Part shown: positions 16,637-27,256 of the stretch, one piece after another
Layout of the letters: each line of letters begins with the position of its first letter
Numbering within the stretch: position 1 is the stretch's first letter
Assembly: GCA_903931735.1 (NCBI GenBank)
Contig: CAIZDL010000151.1
Coordinates: 1 to 50,112 of the forward strand
Reading direction: 5' to 3'
Length of the DNA: 50,112 nucleotides
From: an uncultured Rhodospirillales bacterium
GTDB lineage: Bacteria > Pseudomonadota > Alphaproteobacteria > Azospirillales > Azospirillaceae
Made by a program: the position numbers and the translations under genes
The notes under the pieces: model-generated
The model's input: only the letters and a program-made list of their open reading frames with translations
Told to the model about the DNA's origin: nothing
Databases searched by the model: none

Positions 16637-17501
16637 ATCAACCGCCTCGGCTTATGGCGGGCGTCCGGCGCTCCAAGACCCAGCATGGCTTCGCTGGACG
16701 CTGATTGGTACGGCGTTGGCCTTCCTTGCTCTCTTTGTCGCGTTGCCACTATTAACGGTATTCATCGAAGCATTGCACCGTGGCTTTGGTGCCTATTTTG
16801 CCGCGCTGGTCGAGCCGGATGCCCTTTCGGCAATGTGGTTGACCCTGTTGGTCGCGGGGATCGCGGTGCCACTTAATTTAGTATTTGGAATTCTTTCAGC
16901 GTGGGCCATCACCAAGTTTGAGTTTTTGGGAAAAAGCTTTCTGATCACACTGATAGATCTCCCATTTTCAGTATCCCCCGTGATCTCGGGCATGGTCTAT
17001 GTTTTGTTGTTTGGCTTGCATGGCTGGTTCGGACCGTGGCTGCGCGCCCATGATCTCCAAATCGTGTTTGCCGTTCCTGGCTTGGTGTTGGCCACAATTT
17101 TCGTGACCTTTCCCTTTGTTGCCCGTGAACTCATTCCTTTGATGCAGTCCCAAGGCATTGAAGAGGAGGAGGCCGCAGCGTCCCTTGGGGCTACCGGCTG
17201 GCAGATTTTTTGGCGCATTACGTTGCCGAACATCCGCTGGGCACTGCTTTATGGTGTGCTATTGTGTAACGCACGCGCAATGGGGGAGTTTGGCGCGGTA
17301 TCGGTGGTTTCCGGTCATGTTCGGGGATTGACCAATACCATGCCCCTCCATGTCGAAATTCTTTATAACGAGTACAACTTTGTTGCCGCGTTTGCGGTGG
17401 CCTCTTTATTGGCGCTCTTGGCGCTGGTAACGTTGGCCGTCAAATCGGTTGTGGAATGGCGTTGGGGTGAAGATATTTCCGGGCGCCGAGATCAGGGTTA
17501 A
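16626..17501 (+). CDS. cysW: Sulfate/thiosulfate ABC transporter permease CysW
   Basis: This is the second permease subunit, 291 residues, forming the membrane channel with CysT. Hydrophobic helices alternate with short loops, and the EAA loop reads [32 protein letters not shown]. The segment [44 protein letters not shown] is characteristic of CysW. Translation probably depends on the overlapping cysT, as no strong ribosome-binding site is seen. The cysA start follows 13 bases after the stop. Confidence 0.94.
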   Translation: MLAKSTASAYGGRPALQDPAWLRWTLIGTALAFLALFVALPLLTVFIEALHRGFGAYFAALVEPDALSAMWLTLLVAGIAVPLNLVFGILSAWAITKFEFLGKSFLITLIDLPFSVSPVISGMVYVLLFGLHGWFGPWLRAHDLQIVFAVPGLVLATIFVTFPFVARELIPLMQSQGIEEEEAAASLGATGWQIFWRITLPNIRWALLYGVLLCNARAMGEFGAVSVVSGHVRGLTNTMPLHVEILYNEYNFVAAFAVASLLALLALVTLAVKSVVEWRWGEDISGRRDQG

Positions 17502-17514
17502 GGGGCAACACGCT

Positions 17515-18606
17515 ATGGCCATCAACATATCGGGCATTTCCAAGCGCTTTGGCGCATTCCTGGCGCTCGATAAGGTGGACCTTCATATTCAGTCGGGCGA
17601 GTTGTTGGCGTTGCTTGGGCCTTCTGGCTCTGGTAAGACGACATTGTTACGAATACTCGGTGGTTTGGACCGGGCTTGTGGTGGCACCATCACCTTTTTT
17701 GGCGAGGCGGCGCTGGGTCTTACACCGCGTGACCGGCAGGTTGGCTTTGTTTTTCAGCATTACTCACTTTTCCGCCATATGACGGTGCGTGACAACGTTG
17801 CTTTTGGTCTTGATGTTCGCCCCCGCCGCGACCGGTTACCGCGCGCCGTCATTTCAGAGCGAGTGGCGCGGTTGTTGGAGTTGGTTCAATTGGCCCCATT
17901 GGCCGATCGCTATCCCGCTCAACTCTCCGGCGGTCAACGACAACGGGTGGCATTGGCTCGTGCTTTAGCCATCGAGCCAAAAGTATTACTGCTAGATGAG
18001 CCCTTTGGGGCGCTGGATGCCAAGGTTCGAAAAGAATTGCGCCGCTGGCTAAGGCGCCTTCACGATGAAATGAATATTACCAGTATTTTTGTTACTCACG
18101 ACCAGGAGGAAGCTCTTGAAGTCGCCGACCGCGTAGTGGTAATGAATAATGGACGTATTGAGCAAGTTGGCGCGCCTGGGGAGGTATATGACCATCCGGC
18201 ATCGCCATTTGTTTATGATTTTCTTGGGAATGTTAATCGGTTTGAGTGTATTATTAGCGATGGCACTGCAAAAATTGTTTCTATTGGGCTGACCATGCCG
18301 GCAATTGGGGCCGAGCCCGGGCCGGCGTTGGCCTTCGTCCGTCCCCACGATATTGAACTGATTCGCCTCGATGCCGCAACTGGCGACGCGGGCGGGGGGG
18401 GGGTGGCGTGCGCCCGGGTGCGTCATATTCACGCCATTGGTCCGACCGCCCGAATCGAGTTGGATATTGAGGGGCACCGCTTTGAAGCGGTGATGGACCA
18501 GGATCGGTTGCGCTGCCTGGGGGTGCGCGCGGGCGATTGGTGCGGGGTTCGGCTTACGCGGCCGCGGTTGTTTTCATCAAATTCGGCGGCGTTGATTCAG
18601 GAGTAA
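17515..18606 (+). CDS. cysA: Sulfate/thiosulfate import ATP-binding protein CysA
   Basis: This ATPase of 363 residues powers sulfate and thiosulfate import. Walker A is GPSGSGKTT, the Q-loop is FVFQHYSLF, the ABC signature [16 protein letters not shown], Walker [13 protein letters not shown], and the switch His is in FVTHDQEEA. Residues from about 240 form the C-terminal regulatory TOBE-like part ([12 protein letters not shown]). AAGGGG precedes the ATG. A run of ten G at 18394-18403 encodes four Gly within the C-terminal part. A one-base slip there would replace the last 67 residues, leaving the nucleotide-binding domain intact. Confidence 0.95.
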   Translation: MAINISGISKRFGAFLALDKVDLHIQSGELLALLGPSGSGKTTLLRILGGLDRACGGTITFFGEAALGLTPRDRQVGFVFQHYSLFRHMTVRDNVAFGLDVRPRRDRLPRAVISERVARLLELVQLAPLADRYPAQLSGGQRQRVALARALAIEPKVLLLDEPFGALDAKVRKELRRWLRRLHDEMNITSIFVTHDQEEALEVADRVVVMNNGRIEQVGAPGEVYDHPASPFVYDFLGNVNRFECIISDGTAKIVSIGLTMPAIGAEPGPALAFVRPHDIELIRLDAATGDAGGGGVACARVRHIHAIGPTARIELDIEGHRFEAVMDQDRLRCLGVRAGDWCGVRLTRPRLFSSNSAALIQE

Positions 18607-18666
18607 CACCGGCCTGCATTTCGGAGTAGAGAAGGAGACTTTTCCCCGACTGAATGAGCCTGAGCC

Positions 18667-20208
18667 GTGTTGCGCAACATCCTTTCCGTGGGCGGGCTGA
18701 CCTTGGTCAGCCGGGTGGTTGGTTTCCTGCGCGATATTCTTATCGCGGCGATCTTGGGCGCGGGGCCGGTGGCCGACGCCTTTTTTGTCGCCCTGCGCCT
18801 GCCCAATCATTTTCGATCATTGTTCGCCGAAGGGGCCTTTAACTCGGCCTTTGTGCCTGTATTTGCTGAACGCTTGGTCCGCGATGGACGAGACTCCGCC
18901 CGCGCTTTCGCTCAAGAAGTTATGGCGGTCCTGGTTTCGGCGCAATTGGTGTTCTTGAGTGTGGTCATGGTAGCGATGCCTGGGTTCATTATGTTGTTTG
19001 CACCCGGGTTTGTCGATGATCCTGCAAAGTTTGATCTTGCTGTGTTGTTTACCAGAATCACATTTCCATATTTACCACTCATCTCAGTTGTCGCATTGCT
19101 GGGGGCGATGCTAAACAGCATTAAGCGTTTTACGGCAGCCGCTGCCGCGCCAATCTTGCTTAATCTTTGTCTAATCGGTGCTGTAGTTGGGCTGACGCCC
19201 TTTATGCCAACCGCCGGTCATGCCCTTTCTTGGGGTGTTCTTGGTGCGGGGGTGGTTGAGTTGGTCTATCTTGCCTGGGACGCCAAGCGCGCGGGCATGG
19301 GAATCGGGCTGCGGTGGCCGCGCTTAACCCCCGGAGTAAAGCATTTTTTGCGCGTTCTCGGACCGGCGGCGCTGGGTGCGGGGTTGGTTCAAATCAATCT
19401 CTTTGTCGATACCATCATCGCCTCGTTTTTGCCCACCGGCGCGGTATCTTATCTCTATTATGCCGACCGTCTTAATCAATTGCCGCTCGGTGTAATTGGA
19501 ATTGCCGTCGGTACTGTTTTGTTGCCAGAAATGGCGCGTCAATTGAAGAGTGGTGACAATATTGCCGCCTCCGACAGCCAGAACCGCTGTATGGAAATTT
19601 CGTTGTTATTGACCTTGCCGGCAACCGCCGTCTTCATGACATTGGCGACACCAATCATGGTTGTATTGTTTGAGCGCGGTGCTTTTCACGCTGTAGACGC
19701 TGCGGCCTCTGCCGCAACACTGGTGGCTTATTCGTTTGGCCTGCCGGCTTTCGTGTTGTTAAAAAGTCTGATCCCTGGTTTTCACGCCCGTCAAGATACT
19801 GTGACCCCCGTACGGATTGCGTTGGTTGCGGTTGCTATGAATGTTTCCCTAAAAATTGTCTTGATGGCGCCACTGGCTCAGGTTGGATTGGCCCTTGCCA
19901 CCTCGGCTTCGGCTTGGGTTAATGTCGTGCTGCTAAGCTGGGCGCTCGGTCGTCGGGGCTTCCTCAAAATCGATCAGCGCCTCTGGCATCGGGCACCGCG
20001 CATTCTGTTTGCCACGCTTGCTATGGGGGGGGCGCTTGCCGTGGGCCAGTATTGGGCCGCGCCGGCCCTTGCCGACCCGCATTTGTTCGTCCGCGCCGTC
20101 ACCCTTGGGGCGCTCTGTACCTTCGGGTTTGGGGTGTTCGGTGGGCTGATACTGCTAACCGGCGCTGTTTCCCGCCACGATCTCAACCGGTTGCGCCGCC
20201 GGGGATAA
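18667..20208 (+). CDS. murJ: Lipid II flippase MurJ
   Basis: This integral membrane protein of 513 residues (MATE/MOP superfamily, about 14 helices) moves lipid II across the inner membrane during peptidoglycan synthesis. The N-terminal segment RNILSVGGLTLVSRVVGFLRDILIAAILGAGPVADAFFVALRLPNHFRSLFAEGAFNSAFVP is nearly diagnostic and includes the conserved arginine and the RLPN..R.LFAEGAF motif. The start is GTG (or the adjacent TTG) 60 bases after cysA, so it may be co-transcribed with the importer. A run of eight G at 20025-20032 lies in the coding region near the C-terminus. Confidence 0.96.
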   Translation: MLRNILSVGGLTLVSRVVGFLRDILIAAILGAGPVADAFFVALRLPNHFRSLFAEGAFNSAFVPVFAERLVRDGRDSARAFAQEVMAVLVSAQLVFLSVVMVAMPGFIMLFAPGFVDDPAKFDLAVLFTRITFPYLPLISVVALLGAMLNSIKRFTAAAAAPILLNLCLIGAVVGLTPFMPTAGHALSWGVLGAGVVELVYLAWDAKRAGMGIGLRWPRLTPGVKHFLRVLGPAALGAGLVQINLFVDTIIASFLPTGAVSYLYYADRLNQLPLGVIGIAVGTVLLPEMARQLKSGDNIAASDSQNRCMEISLLLTLPATAVFMTLATPIMVVLFERGAFHAVDAAASAATLVAYSFGLPAFVLLKSLIPGFHARQDTVTPVRIALVAVAMNVSLKIVLMAPLAQVGLALATSASAWVNVVLLSWALGRRGFLKIDQRLWHRAPRILFATLAMGGALAVGQYWAAPALADPHLFVRAVTLGALCTFGFGVFGGLILLTGAVSRHDLNRLRRRG

Positions 20209-20228
20209 TCCTCCCCGCGCGTGCACCG

Positions 20229-21026
20229 CTATTTCGGGGACCGTGAGTCCGCCAAGCCAGGATAAATGGCCATGGCCGCTATCGGCTCGTAAGTAACAGC
20301 GGTGGGTTGTTGAAATGGATTTCCCTGGACCAACACAATCGAAGCCGTGGGGGCTGCTGCGGCGGCGAAGAGTAAAATCGCTAGAAACTCAGGCTTCGGT
20401 TGATCAATATGAACCATTACCAGCGAGACCATCATCAGCAGGCCAAGAAACGCCATGCCCAACCATTTTAAGGGGTTAACGTGGGTTTGGCTCAAGGCGA
20501 CGCGTAAATCCCGCAGGATGCGCACTTGAACCACCTGTTGTAGAATCAACGTATGAACGCTAGACCCCAAAGCAGCCCCCACCGCTTCACTTGCTAGATT
20601 TCCTAAAAGATTATCAAGTTCAGCCGTCGCTTCCAGACTACTCCGACGCTCGGCAAGAAGGGGCCATTCGGTGATTGTTGCAAGGCGAGCATAGTTGCGC
20701 ACGCTATGTTCAACTTTACTGCGGATCGGTGTTGGTAAATTGTCTGAAAGGGCAACGATAATGCGTAAAGCCCCGGCCTCTTTAAACACCGCATCAAGGG
20801 CCAAATCGTGAGCGTGCCAAGTATCGTTCGCCAAAAATACTAAGTTAAGCGCAAAAAGCACCCCAATTACGCTTAAAAAATTTGGCGCGACCCCGCGATA
20901 GCTGTGGAGCCAGGCGGCATACCGCGAATGATGGGTCAACCAAAGCAGCCCGGCCGCACCCAGAACGGTGCCGATCAGGCCAAATATCGCCAGAAAATAG
21001 TGATCGAACGCCCCGATGTCGATCAT
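20229..21026 (-). CDS. DUF4239-like integral membrane protein
   Basis: This 265-residue membrane protein has two N-terminal helices (FLAIFGLIGTVLGAAGLLWLT; FLSVIGVLFALNLVFLANDTW). A long soluble helical segment follows (about residues 80-180, with DAVFKEAGALRIIV), then two C-terminal helices (WLGMAFLGLLMMVSLVMVHI; FLAILLFAAAAAPTASIVLV). The pattern LFAL...F.ANDTW....ALDAVFKEAGALR fits DUF4239, a bestrophin-like fold family without assigned function. The ATG has GAGGGG before it; a longer upstream reading lacks such a site. It may belong to the minus-strand group after fumarase, 73 bases downstream of that stop. Its function is not known. Confidence 0.65.
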   Translation of the reverse strand: MIDIGAFDHYFLAIFGLIGTVLGAAGLLWLTHHSRYAAWLHSYRGVAPNFLSVIGVLFALNLVFLANDTWHAHDLALDAVFKEAGALRIIVALSDNLPTPIRSKVEHSVRNYARLATITEWPLLAERRSSLEATAELDNLLGNLASEAVGAALGSSVHTLILQQVVQVRILRDLRVALSQTHVNPLKWLGMAFLGLLMMVSLVMVHIDQPKPEFLAILLFAAAAAPTASIVLVQGNPFQQPTAVTYEPIAAMAIYPGLADSRSPK

Positions 21027-21099
21027 CTTGCCCCTCTTGTTACAAAGCAATACCCGGCCGTTGCATTGTAAAGCCCCAGCCGGGTTGCACATTTAATGA

Positions 21100-22704
21100 T
21101 TAGTGGTGGAAAAAGTCACCGCCCTTGTCATCGACGATAATAAAGGCAGGGAAATCGACGACTTCAATTCGCCAAATCGCCTCCATCCCCAGCTCGGGAT
21201 ACTCGATACATTCTACCTTTTTAATGCAGTCTTGAGCCAACCGTGCCGCCGGGCCACCGATCGAGCCGAGGTAGAAGCCGCCGTGTTTCTGGCAGGCTTC
21301 GCGCACGACCGGGCTTCGGTTCCCCTTGGCGAGCATCACCAACGAGCCGCCGGCAGCTTGGAACTGATCAACAAAGCTGTCCATCCGTCCTGCGGTGGTC
21401 GGACCAAACGAGCCCGAGGCGTATCCTTCGGGCGTTTTGGCCGGGCCAGCATAGTAAACAGGATGATTCTTGAAGTATTCTGGCAAGCCTAAGCCGGCAT
21501 CGAGCCGCTCGCGCAACTTGGCGTGGGCAAGGTCGCGGGCGACAATCACCGGGCCAGTCAACGAAAGTCGGGTTTTAATCGGATGTTTGGTTAGTTCCGC
21601 CTGAATTTCCGCCATTGGCCGGGTAAGGTCAATTTTGACAACTTCGCCCGCCAGCTTTTCCGGGTTGATATCGGGCAGGAACCGGGCCGGGTTAACCTCG
21701 AGAGCCTCGATGAACACGCCCTCACGGGTGATCTTGCCAAGGGCCTGTCGATCGGCCGAGCAAGAAACGCCAATGCCAATCGGCATAGAAGCGCCGTGGC
21801 GGGGCAGGCGGATAACTCGGACATCATGACAGAAATACTTGCCACCAAACTGTGCGCCGATCCCCAGTTCTTGGGTCATCTTGTGGATGATCGCTTCAAA
21901 TTCAATGTCTCGGTAAGCGTGCCCAGTCTCCGAGCCCTTGGTCGGCAGGCCATCGAAGTAGCGTGCCGACGCCAGCTTGACAGTTTTGAGGTTCATTTCG
22001 GCGCTGGTGCCGCCGATCACGATAGCAAGATGGTAGGGCGGACAAGCGGCAGTCCCGAGATAGTGAATTTTGGCCTTCAGAAAGTCTAGCAACCGATCGC
22101 GGGTAAGGAGCGATGGTGTTTCCTGGTAGAGAAAAGTTTTGTTAGCCGATCCACCACCCTTGGCCATAAACAGGAATTTATAATAATCCTCACCCTCCGA
22201 ATAGATATCGATCTGGGCAGGAAGATTATTACGTGTATTCTTTTCCTCAAACATTGAGAGCGGGGCAAGCTGACTGTAGCGGAGATTTCGCTTCAGGTAA
22301 GCAGCAGACGCGCCCTCGGCCAGGGCGTTTTCGTCGCCGCCATCGGTCCAGACTCGCCGGCCTTTCTTGCCCATAACAATAATCGTGCCGGTATCTTGGC
22401 ACATCGGCAGAACTCCACCCGCCGCGATATTGGCATTTTTCATCAGATCGTAGGCAACGAAACGATCGTTGGGCGATGCCTCCGGATCATCGAGGATGTT
22501 GCGGAGTTGTTGGAGGTGCCCAGGACGGGAGAAATGGTTAATGTCGCAAAAAGCCGTCTCGGCCAACAAACGCAACGCCGCAAGATCGACCTTGAGGACA
22601 TCCTGGCCGGCAAAGCGATCCACGGACACATGTTGATCGGTAAGTTTCCGGTAAGGCGTGGTGTCGGGACCCAACGGGAAGAGAGAAAAGCCTGCGTCGA
22701 CCAT
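21100..22704 (-). CDS. fumA: Class I fumarate hydratase (iron-sulfur)
   Basis: This [4Fe-4S] fumarase of 534 residues interconverts fumarate and malate in the TCA cycle. It is a one-chain class I enzyme with alpha and beta regions fused. Marks are [14 protein letters not shown] near the start, [17 protein letters not shown] (cluster Cys), [44 protein letters not shown] (cluster Cys), [14 protein letters not shown] (cluster Cys), and [14 protein letters not shown] in the beta part. The ATG chosen lets the protein begin just before [11 protein letters not shown]; an in-frame extension of 63 codons upstream reaches into the end of the next gene and looks unreal. It lies downstream of pyruvate carboxylase on the same strand. 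Confidence 0.94.
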   Translation of the reverse strand: MVDAGFSLFPLGPDTTPYRKLTDQHVSVDRFAGQDVLKVDLAALRLLAETAFCDINHFSRPGHLQQLRNILDDPEASPNDRFVAYDLMKNANIAAGGVLPMCQDTGTIIVMGKKGRRVWTDGGDENALAEGASAAYLKRNLRYSQLAPLSMFEEKNTRNNLPAQIDIYSEGEDYYKFLFMAKGGGSANKTFLYQETPSLLTRDRLLDFLKAKIHYLGTAACPPYHLAIVIGGTSAEMNLKTVKLASARYFDGLPTKGSETGHAYRDIEFEAIIHKMTQELGIGAQFGGKYFCHDVRVIRLPRHGASMPIGIGVSCSADRQALGKITREGVFIEALEVNPARFLPDINPEKLAGEVVKIDLTRPMAEIQAELTKHPIKTRLSLTGPVIVARDLAHAKLRERLDAGLGLPEYFKNHPVYYAGPAKTPEGYASGSFGPTTAGRMDSFVDQFQAAGGSLVMLAKGNRSPVVREACQKHGGFYLGSIGGPAARLAQDCIKKVECIEYPELGMEAIWRIEVVDFPAFIIVDDKGGDFFHH

Positions 22705-22798
22705 CGTCCAATCCACTGATTTTTGTTGGCGGAAAAGCTTGCCGTTTATCGCACAGAGCGGGGGGCGCCCGCCACCATGACGCGCCCCATTTTCGCCA

Positions 22799-25700
22799 TC
22801 AATCCGCGAGGACCACCAGCAGGTCTTTGACATCAACCTGGGTTCCCACCGGGGCGACAATTGCCTCGATGTGACCGGCCCGCTCTGCTGCAATTGCGGT
22901 TTCCATTTTCATGGCCTCAATGGTCATCAGAATGTCGCCGGGCCGGATCGGCTGCCCAACCACCACCGCGACAGTGCCAATCACCCCCGGCATCGGCGCC
23001 GCAACATGGCGAGGATTCCCATCCTCGGCTTTGGGGCGGGCCTTGGCAACGGCGGTGATCTTCGTGTCGGCAACCTTGACCAGCCGGGGTTGGCCGTTAA
23101 GCTCGAAGAAAACCTCGCGCATCCCATCGGGGCCGGGCTCGCCCACCGCAAGGCACCGAATAACCAGCGACTTCCCCCGTTCCAGGTGAATCGAGATCTC
23201 CTCGTGGGGCGCCATGCCGTAAAAAAACACCGGCGTCGGCAACACCGACATATCGCCAAATTTCCGGCGGTGGCGAACATAATCGAGGAAGACTTTGGGG
23301 TACATCAGGTAGGAAGCAAATCCGGCATCATTGAGCGGACGGTGCGTTTCAGCCTCGGCCTTGCGGCGCAGCGCCTCCAGATCGGCGGGCGGCATACAGG
23401 CGCCGGGCCGGTCGGAAAGCGGCTCGGCCCCGCGCAACACCTTGGCCTGTAACGCCTTGGGAAACCCGCCCGGCGGCTGCCCGACATCACCCCGAAAGAA
23501 CGAAACCACCGAGTCGGGGAAGGCGATATCCTTGTGCGGGTCAAGAACGTCGGCCTCGGTGATACCACTGGTAACCATGTAAACAGCCAAATCCCCAACA
23601 ACTTTTGACGTTGGGGTCACTTTGATAATATCGCCGAACATACGATTGACGGCGGCGTAAGTCTCGGCAACCTGGGTCCAGCGATGATCAATACCAAGCG
23701 CCCGGGCCTGCTCACGAAGATTGGTATATTGCCCACCCGGCATTTCGTGGAGATAAACTTCTGAAGTCCCCGAGCGCAGATCGCTTTCAAACATATGGTA
23801 GCGGCGCCGAACATCTTCAAAATAACGTGATACACCACGCAAAACACGGCCATCGAGCCCTGTGTCGCGCTCGGTTCCGCGCAATGCTTCAACGATCGAA
23901 CCCAGATTGGGTTGGGAGGTGGTGCCACTCATGCTGTCGATGGCACAATCCACCGCATCGACACCGGCCTCAACCGCAGCCAGCACCGAGGCGGCGGCGG
24001 CGCCGCTGGTATCGTGGGTGTGAAAATGGATCGGCAGCCCCACCTCATCCCGCAGCGTCTGAACCAATTTGCGGGCGGCGCCGGGTTTGCAGAGCCCGGC
24101 CATGTCCTTAATTGCCAGAATATGAGCCCCGGCGGCTTCAAGGTCCTTTGCCATGCCGACATAGTATTTGAGGTCGTATTTGGCCCGGTTGGGGTCGTTG
24201 ATATCTCCGGTGTAACAAATCGCGGCCTCTAGCAACTTGCCACTTTCCAACACCGCATCCATGGCCACCCGCATGTTGGCCACCCAATTCAACGAATCGA
24301 AAACCCGGAATAAATCAACCCCACCCTTAGCCGCCTCGGCCACGAACAGGCGCACGACGTTATCGGGATAGTTGGTATAGCCAACCGCATTGGCCGAGCG
24401 TAGCAACATTTGGAGCAGTATATTTGGCACTTGCTTGCGAATTTGGGCCAAACGCTCCCACGGGTCTTCTTTCAAAAACCGCATCGCGACATCGAAGGTG
24501 GCGCCACCCCAGCACTCCAGCGACAAAAGCTCCGGCAATCCATGGGCGTAAGCGGGCGCGATTGCGGCCATGTCGAAGGTGCGTAACCGGGTCGCCAACA
24601 ACGATTGGTGGGCATCGCGCAACGAGGTATCGGTGATCAGCAACCGCTTTTGCTCGCGCATCCAGCGGCCAAATTTCTGTGGCCCCAGTTCCCCTAACAA
24701 TTGCCGGGTGCCGGGGCGGATCGTGGCCGGAAGATCGGTGGGCAGCAACGGGTCGGGGCCGGGGCTGGGCAAGGTGCCGCGTGCCTCGGGGTTGCCGTTG
24801 ATTCGGGTTTCGGCAATATAGCGCAGCAGGCGCGTCGCCCGGTCGCGGCTGTCGCTCGGCTTCAGTAGGTCCGGCGTTTCATCGATAAACCGGGTGGTGT
24901 AGTCGGCATTGAGAAAGCGCGGGTGGTTGATCAGCTTTTCGAGGAAGGTGAGGTTGGTGGCAACCCCACGAATGCGGAATTCACGCAACGCCCGATCCAT
25001 CCGCCGCGTCGCCTCTTCGGCCGTGGGCGCCCAGGCGGTGACTTTAACCAGCAGCGAATCGTAAAAGCGCGTGATCAGGGCGCCGGTATAGGTGGTGCCA
25101 CCATCGAGTCGGATGCCGAAACCGTTGGCGGCATGATAGGCGAGAATCTGGCCATAATCGGGGATAAAATTGGCTTCCGGGTCCTCGGTGGTGATTCGGC
25201 ACTGAAGGGCGAAGCCGTGGTGGGCGATCTCGTTTTGCCGGGGAATCCCGACACTGCCGATTTTGTAGCCCTCGGCAAGATGAATCTGCGCTTTTACCAG
25301 ATCGACGCCGGTAATTTCCTCGGTGATGGTGTGCTCGACCTGAATGCGCGGATTAACTTCAATGAAGTAAAAGGTGTTGGTCTCGGCATCAATCAGAAAC
25401 TCGACGGTGCCGGCGTTTTCGTACTTGGCTTTGGTGGCAAGGGCGAGGGCGGCGTCGCACAGGGCATTGCGCTGGCCCACCGTGAGGAATGAGGCGGGAG
25501 CCCGCTCAACCACCTTTTGATGGCGACGCTGCACAGTGCAATCGCGCTCAAAGAGGTGGATGACGTTGCCCTTGCGGTCGCCGAGAATTTGCACCTCCAA
25601 ATGGCGCGCCTGGCGCACCAGTTTTTCGAGATACACTTCGCCCCGGCCGCAGGAGAGCACCGCCTCCCGCCGGCCCGCCGCCACCGACGGGATGAGCTGG

Positions 25701-26248
25701 TCGGCAGACTCGATCACCCGCATTCCCCGGCCGCCACCGCCCCAACTGGCCTTCAGCATCAAGGGGTAGCCAATTTCTTCGGCGAGGCGCGCAACTTCGT
25801 GGTCGTCATCTTCGGGCAGGACTCCGGTCGCTGGCATCACCGGCACGCCCGCTTTAACCGCCAACGCCCGCGCCGCCACCTTGTCGCCAAGGGTGCGCAT
25901 GGTTTCGGTGCGCGGCCCGACAAAAATAATCCCAGCTTTGCGCACCGCCTCGGCAAAATCGGGGTTTTCGGAGAGAAAACCATAGCCGGGGTGGATGGCA
26001 TCCACCTTGGCCTCGCGGGCCACCCTGATAATGTCCTCGCTGTCGAGGTAGGCTTTCACCGGCCCACGCCCCTCACCGATCCGGTAGCTTTCATCGGCTT
26101 TGAAGCGGTGGAGGGCCAGTTGGTCCTCCTCGGAATAAACCGCGACGGTGGCGATTTTCAGCTCATTGGCGGCGCGGAGCACCCGGATGGCGATTTCGCC
26201 CCGGTTGGCGATCAAGAGGCGCCGGATCGGGGTGACGGTATCGGCCAT
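22799..26248 (-). CDS. pyc: Pyruvate carboxylase
   Basis: This biotin enzyme of 1149 residues makes oxaloacetate from pyruvate, bicarbonate and ATP. Domains in order: biotin carboxylase (residues 1-460; [43 protein letters not shown]); carboxyltransferase (about 535-830; [54 protein letters not shown]); the tetramerisation/allosteric region; and the biotinyl domain with the attachment lysine K1114 in EAMKMETAI. This is a full-length single-chain alpha4 enzyme. AGGAGAC lies nine bases before the ATG. It feeds oxaloacetate to the TCA cycle, alongside fumarase downstream, and depends on biotin, for which bioB is at 3.9 kb. Confidence 0.98.
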   Translation of the reverse strand: MADTVTPIRRLLIANRGEIAIRVLRAANELKIATVAVYSEEDQLALHRFKADESYRIGEGRGPVKAYLDSEDIIRVAREAKVDAIHPGYGFLSENPDFAEAVRKAGIIFVGPRTETMRTLGDKVAARALAVKAGVPVMPATGVLPEDDDHEVARLAEEIGYPLMLKASWGGGGRGMRVIESADQLIPSVAAGRREAVLSCGRGEVYLEKLVRQARHLEVQILGDRKGNVIHLFERDCTVQRRHQKVVERAPASFLTVGQRNALCDAALALATKAKYENAGTVEFLIDAETNTFYFIEVNPRIQVEHTITEEITGVDLVKAQIHLAEGYKIGSVGIPRQNEIAHHGFALQCRITTEDPEANFIPDYGQILAYHAANGFGIRLDGGTTYTGALITRFYDSLLVKVTAWAPTAEEATRRMDRALREFRIRGVATNLTFLEKLINHPRFLNADYTTRFIDETPDLLKPSDSRDRATRLLRYIAETRINGNPEARGTLPSPGPDPLLPTDLPATIRPGTRQLLGELGPQKFGRWMREQKRLLITDTSLRDAHQSLLATRLRTFDMAAIAPAYAHGLPELLSLECWGGATFDVAMRFLKEDPWERLAQIRKQVPNILLQMLLRSANAVGYTNYPDNVVRLFVAEAAKGGVDLFRVFDSLNWVANMRVAMDAVLESGKLLEAAICYTGDINDPNRAKYDLKYYVGMAKDLEAAGAHILAIKDMAGLCKPGAARKLVQTLRDEVGLPIHFHTHDTSGAAAASVLAAVEAGVDAVDCAIDSMSGTTSQPNLGSIVEALRGTERDTGLDGRVLRGVSRYFEDVRRRYHMFESDLRSGTSEVYLHEMPGGQYTNLREQARALGIDHRWTQVAETYAAVNRMFGDIIKVTPTSKVVGDLAVYMVTSGITEADVLDPHKDIAFPDSVVSFFRGDVGQPPGGFPKALQAKVLRGAEPLSDRPGACMPPADLEALRRKAEAETHRPLNDAGFASYLMYPKVFLDYVRHRRKFGDMSVLPTPVFFYGMAPHEEISIHLERGKSLVIRCLAVGEPGPDGMREVFFELNGQPRLVKVADTKITAVAKARPKAEDGNPRHVAAPMPGVIGTVAVVVGQPIRPGDILMTIEAMKMETAIAAERAGHIEAIVAPVGTQVDVKDLLVVLAD

Positions 26249-26442
26249 AGCGTTGGGTCTCCTCTTTGGGCATGAGCTTTGTGGAGTGTAGAGAAAATTG
26301 GGTCACAGAGAAATTCGCTTCGGTGTCTTTGCGCTATTTAAGCGGGCGCGGAGCAGGGGTGCGGGGCATATTGCCCCTTCATGCTTGCCAAGGAGGCACC
26401 GATGGTGATGTCTGGGGCCGATCAAAAAAAGGTGCTGCTCAA

Positions 26443-27252
26443 ATGACCTCCGACTCCGACACCATTCTCCGGCCCACCCTGCTTGGCCCAGTCAACTGGC
26501 TCGGCTTTTGGACGCTCTATTGCCGGGAGGTGAGGCGCTTTTTTAAAGTGCATATGCAGACCATTTTTGCGCCCGTGGTGACGACGCTGCTGTTTTATGC
26601 AGTGTTCGCTCTCTCGCTGGGGAGTAGCGTGCGCGTGGTTGGGGATGTGCCGTTTTTGATCTTTCTTGCTCCGGGCCTTGTGATGATGGCCATGACCCAA
26701 AACGCCTTCGCCAACACCTCGTCGTCGCTGATCATCGCCAAGGTTCAGGGCAACATCGTCGATGTGCTAATGCCGCCGCTCTCAGCGGGCGAACTCATGG
26801 CCGGCTTTGCTCTTGGGGGCGTCACGCGCGGTCTGGTGGTCGGGGTGGTTACCGGGCTGACGATCTGGCCGTTTTTGCCCATTGGCTTGCCTCACCCCGG
26901 CTTTGCGCTTTACCACGGCGTGATGGCGGTGACGATGCTTTCCCTTCTTGGGCTGATCGGCGGCATCTGGGCCGAAAAGTTCGACCACATCGCAGGCGTG
27001 ACGAACTTTATCGTCACGCCGCTATCGTTCCTCTCGGGCACCTTTTATTCGGTGAAAAGCCTGCCTGAGCAGATCCAATGGCTGGCCTATGGCGACCCAT
27101 TTTTCTACATGATCGACGGCTTTCGCTACGGCTTCACCGGTCATGCCGACGGCTCGCTGAATGCCGGCCTATTGGTGATGCTGCTGGGCGATCTCGGCCT
27201 TGCCACCCTCGCGTGGCGGATGCTGAAAACCGGCTACAAACTTAAGGCGTAA
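26443..27252 (+). CDS. ABC-2 type transporter permease
   Basis: This 269-residue inner-membrane protein is a permease of the ABC-2/DrrB type, with six hydrophobic segments and the loop EVRRFFKVHMQTIFAPVVTTLLFYAVFALSLG. Family marks include FLAPGLVMMAMTQNAFANTSSSLIIAK and VTPLSFLSGTFYSVKSLPEQIQWLAYGDPFFYMIDGFRYG, the latter typical of drug, lipid or polysaccharide exporters. No ATP-binding partner gene is next to it, so the ATPase must be encoded elsewhere. The ATG was preferred to longer readings because the hydrophobic core begins shortly after it and an AAAAAAAGGTG stretch lies 8 bases upstream. Its 3' end faces the glycosyltransferase, with four bases between the two genes. Confidence 0.85.
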   Translation: MTSDSDTILRPTLLGPVNWLGFWTLYCREVRRFFKVHMQTIFAPVVTTLLFYAVFALSLGSSVRVVGDVPFLIFLAPGLVMMAMTQNAFANTSSSLIIAKVQGNIVDVLMPPLSAGELMAGFALGGVTRGLVVGVVTGLTIWPFLPIGLPHPGFALYHGVMAVTMLSLLGLIGGIWAEKFDHIAGVTNFIVTPLSFLSGTFYSVKSLPEQIQWLAYGDPFFYMIDGFRYGFTGHADGSLNAGLLVMLLGDLGLATLAWRMLKTGYKLKA

Positions 27253-27256
27253 CGAA

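Noticed and set aside
25517-26275. Plus-strand open frame opposite the pyc start
   Set aside because: It mirrors the biotin carboxylase coding sequence and runs across the pyc start; no independent features.
26363-26377. GGGGCA-TAT-TGCCCC palindrome near the permease
   Set aside because: Short and with no other context; it resembles the core of the dispersed repeat only weakly.
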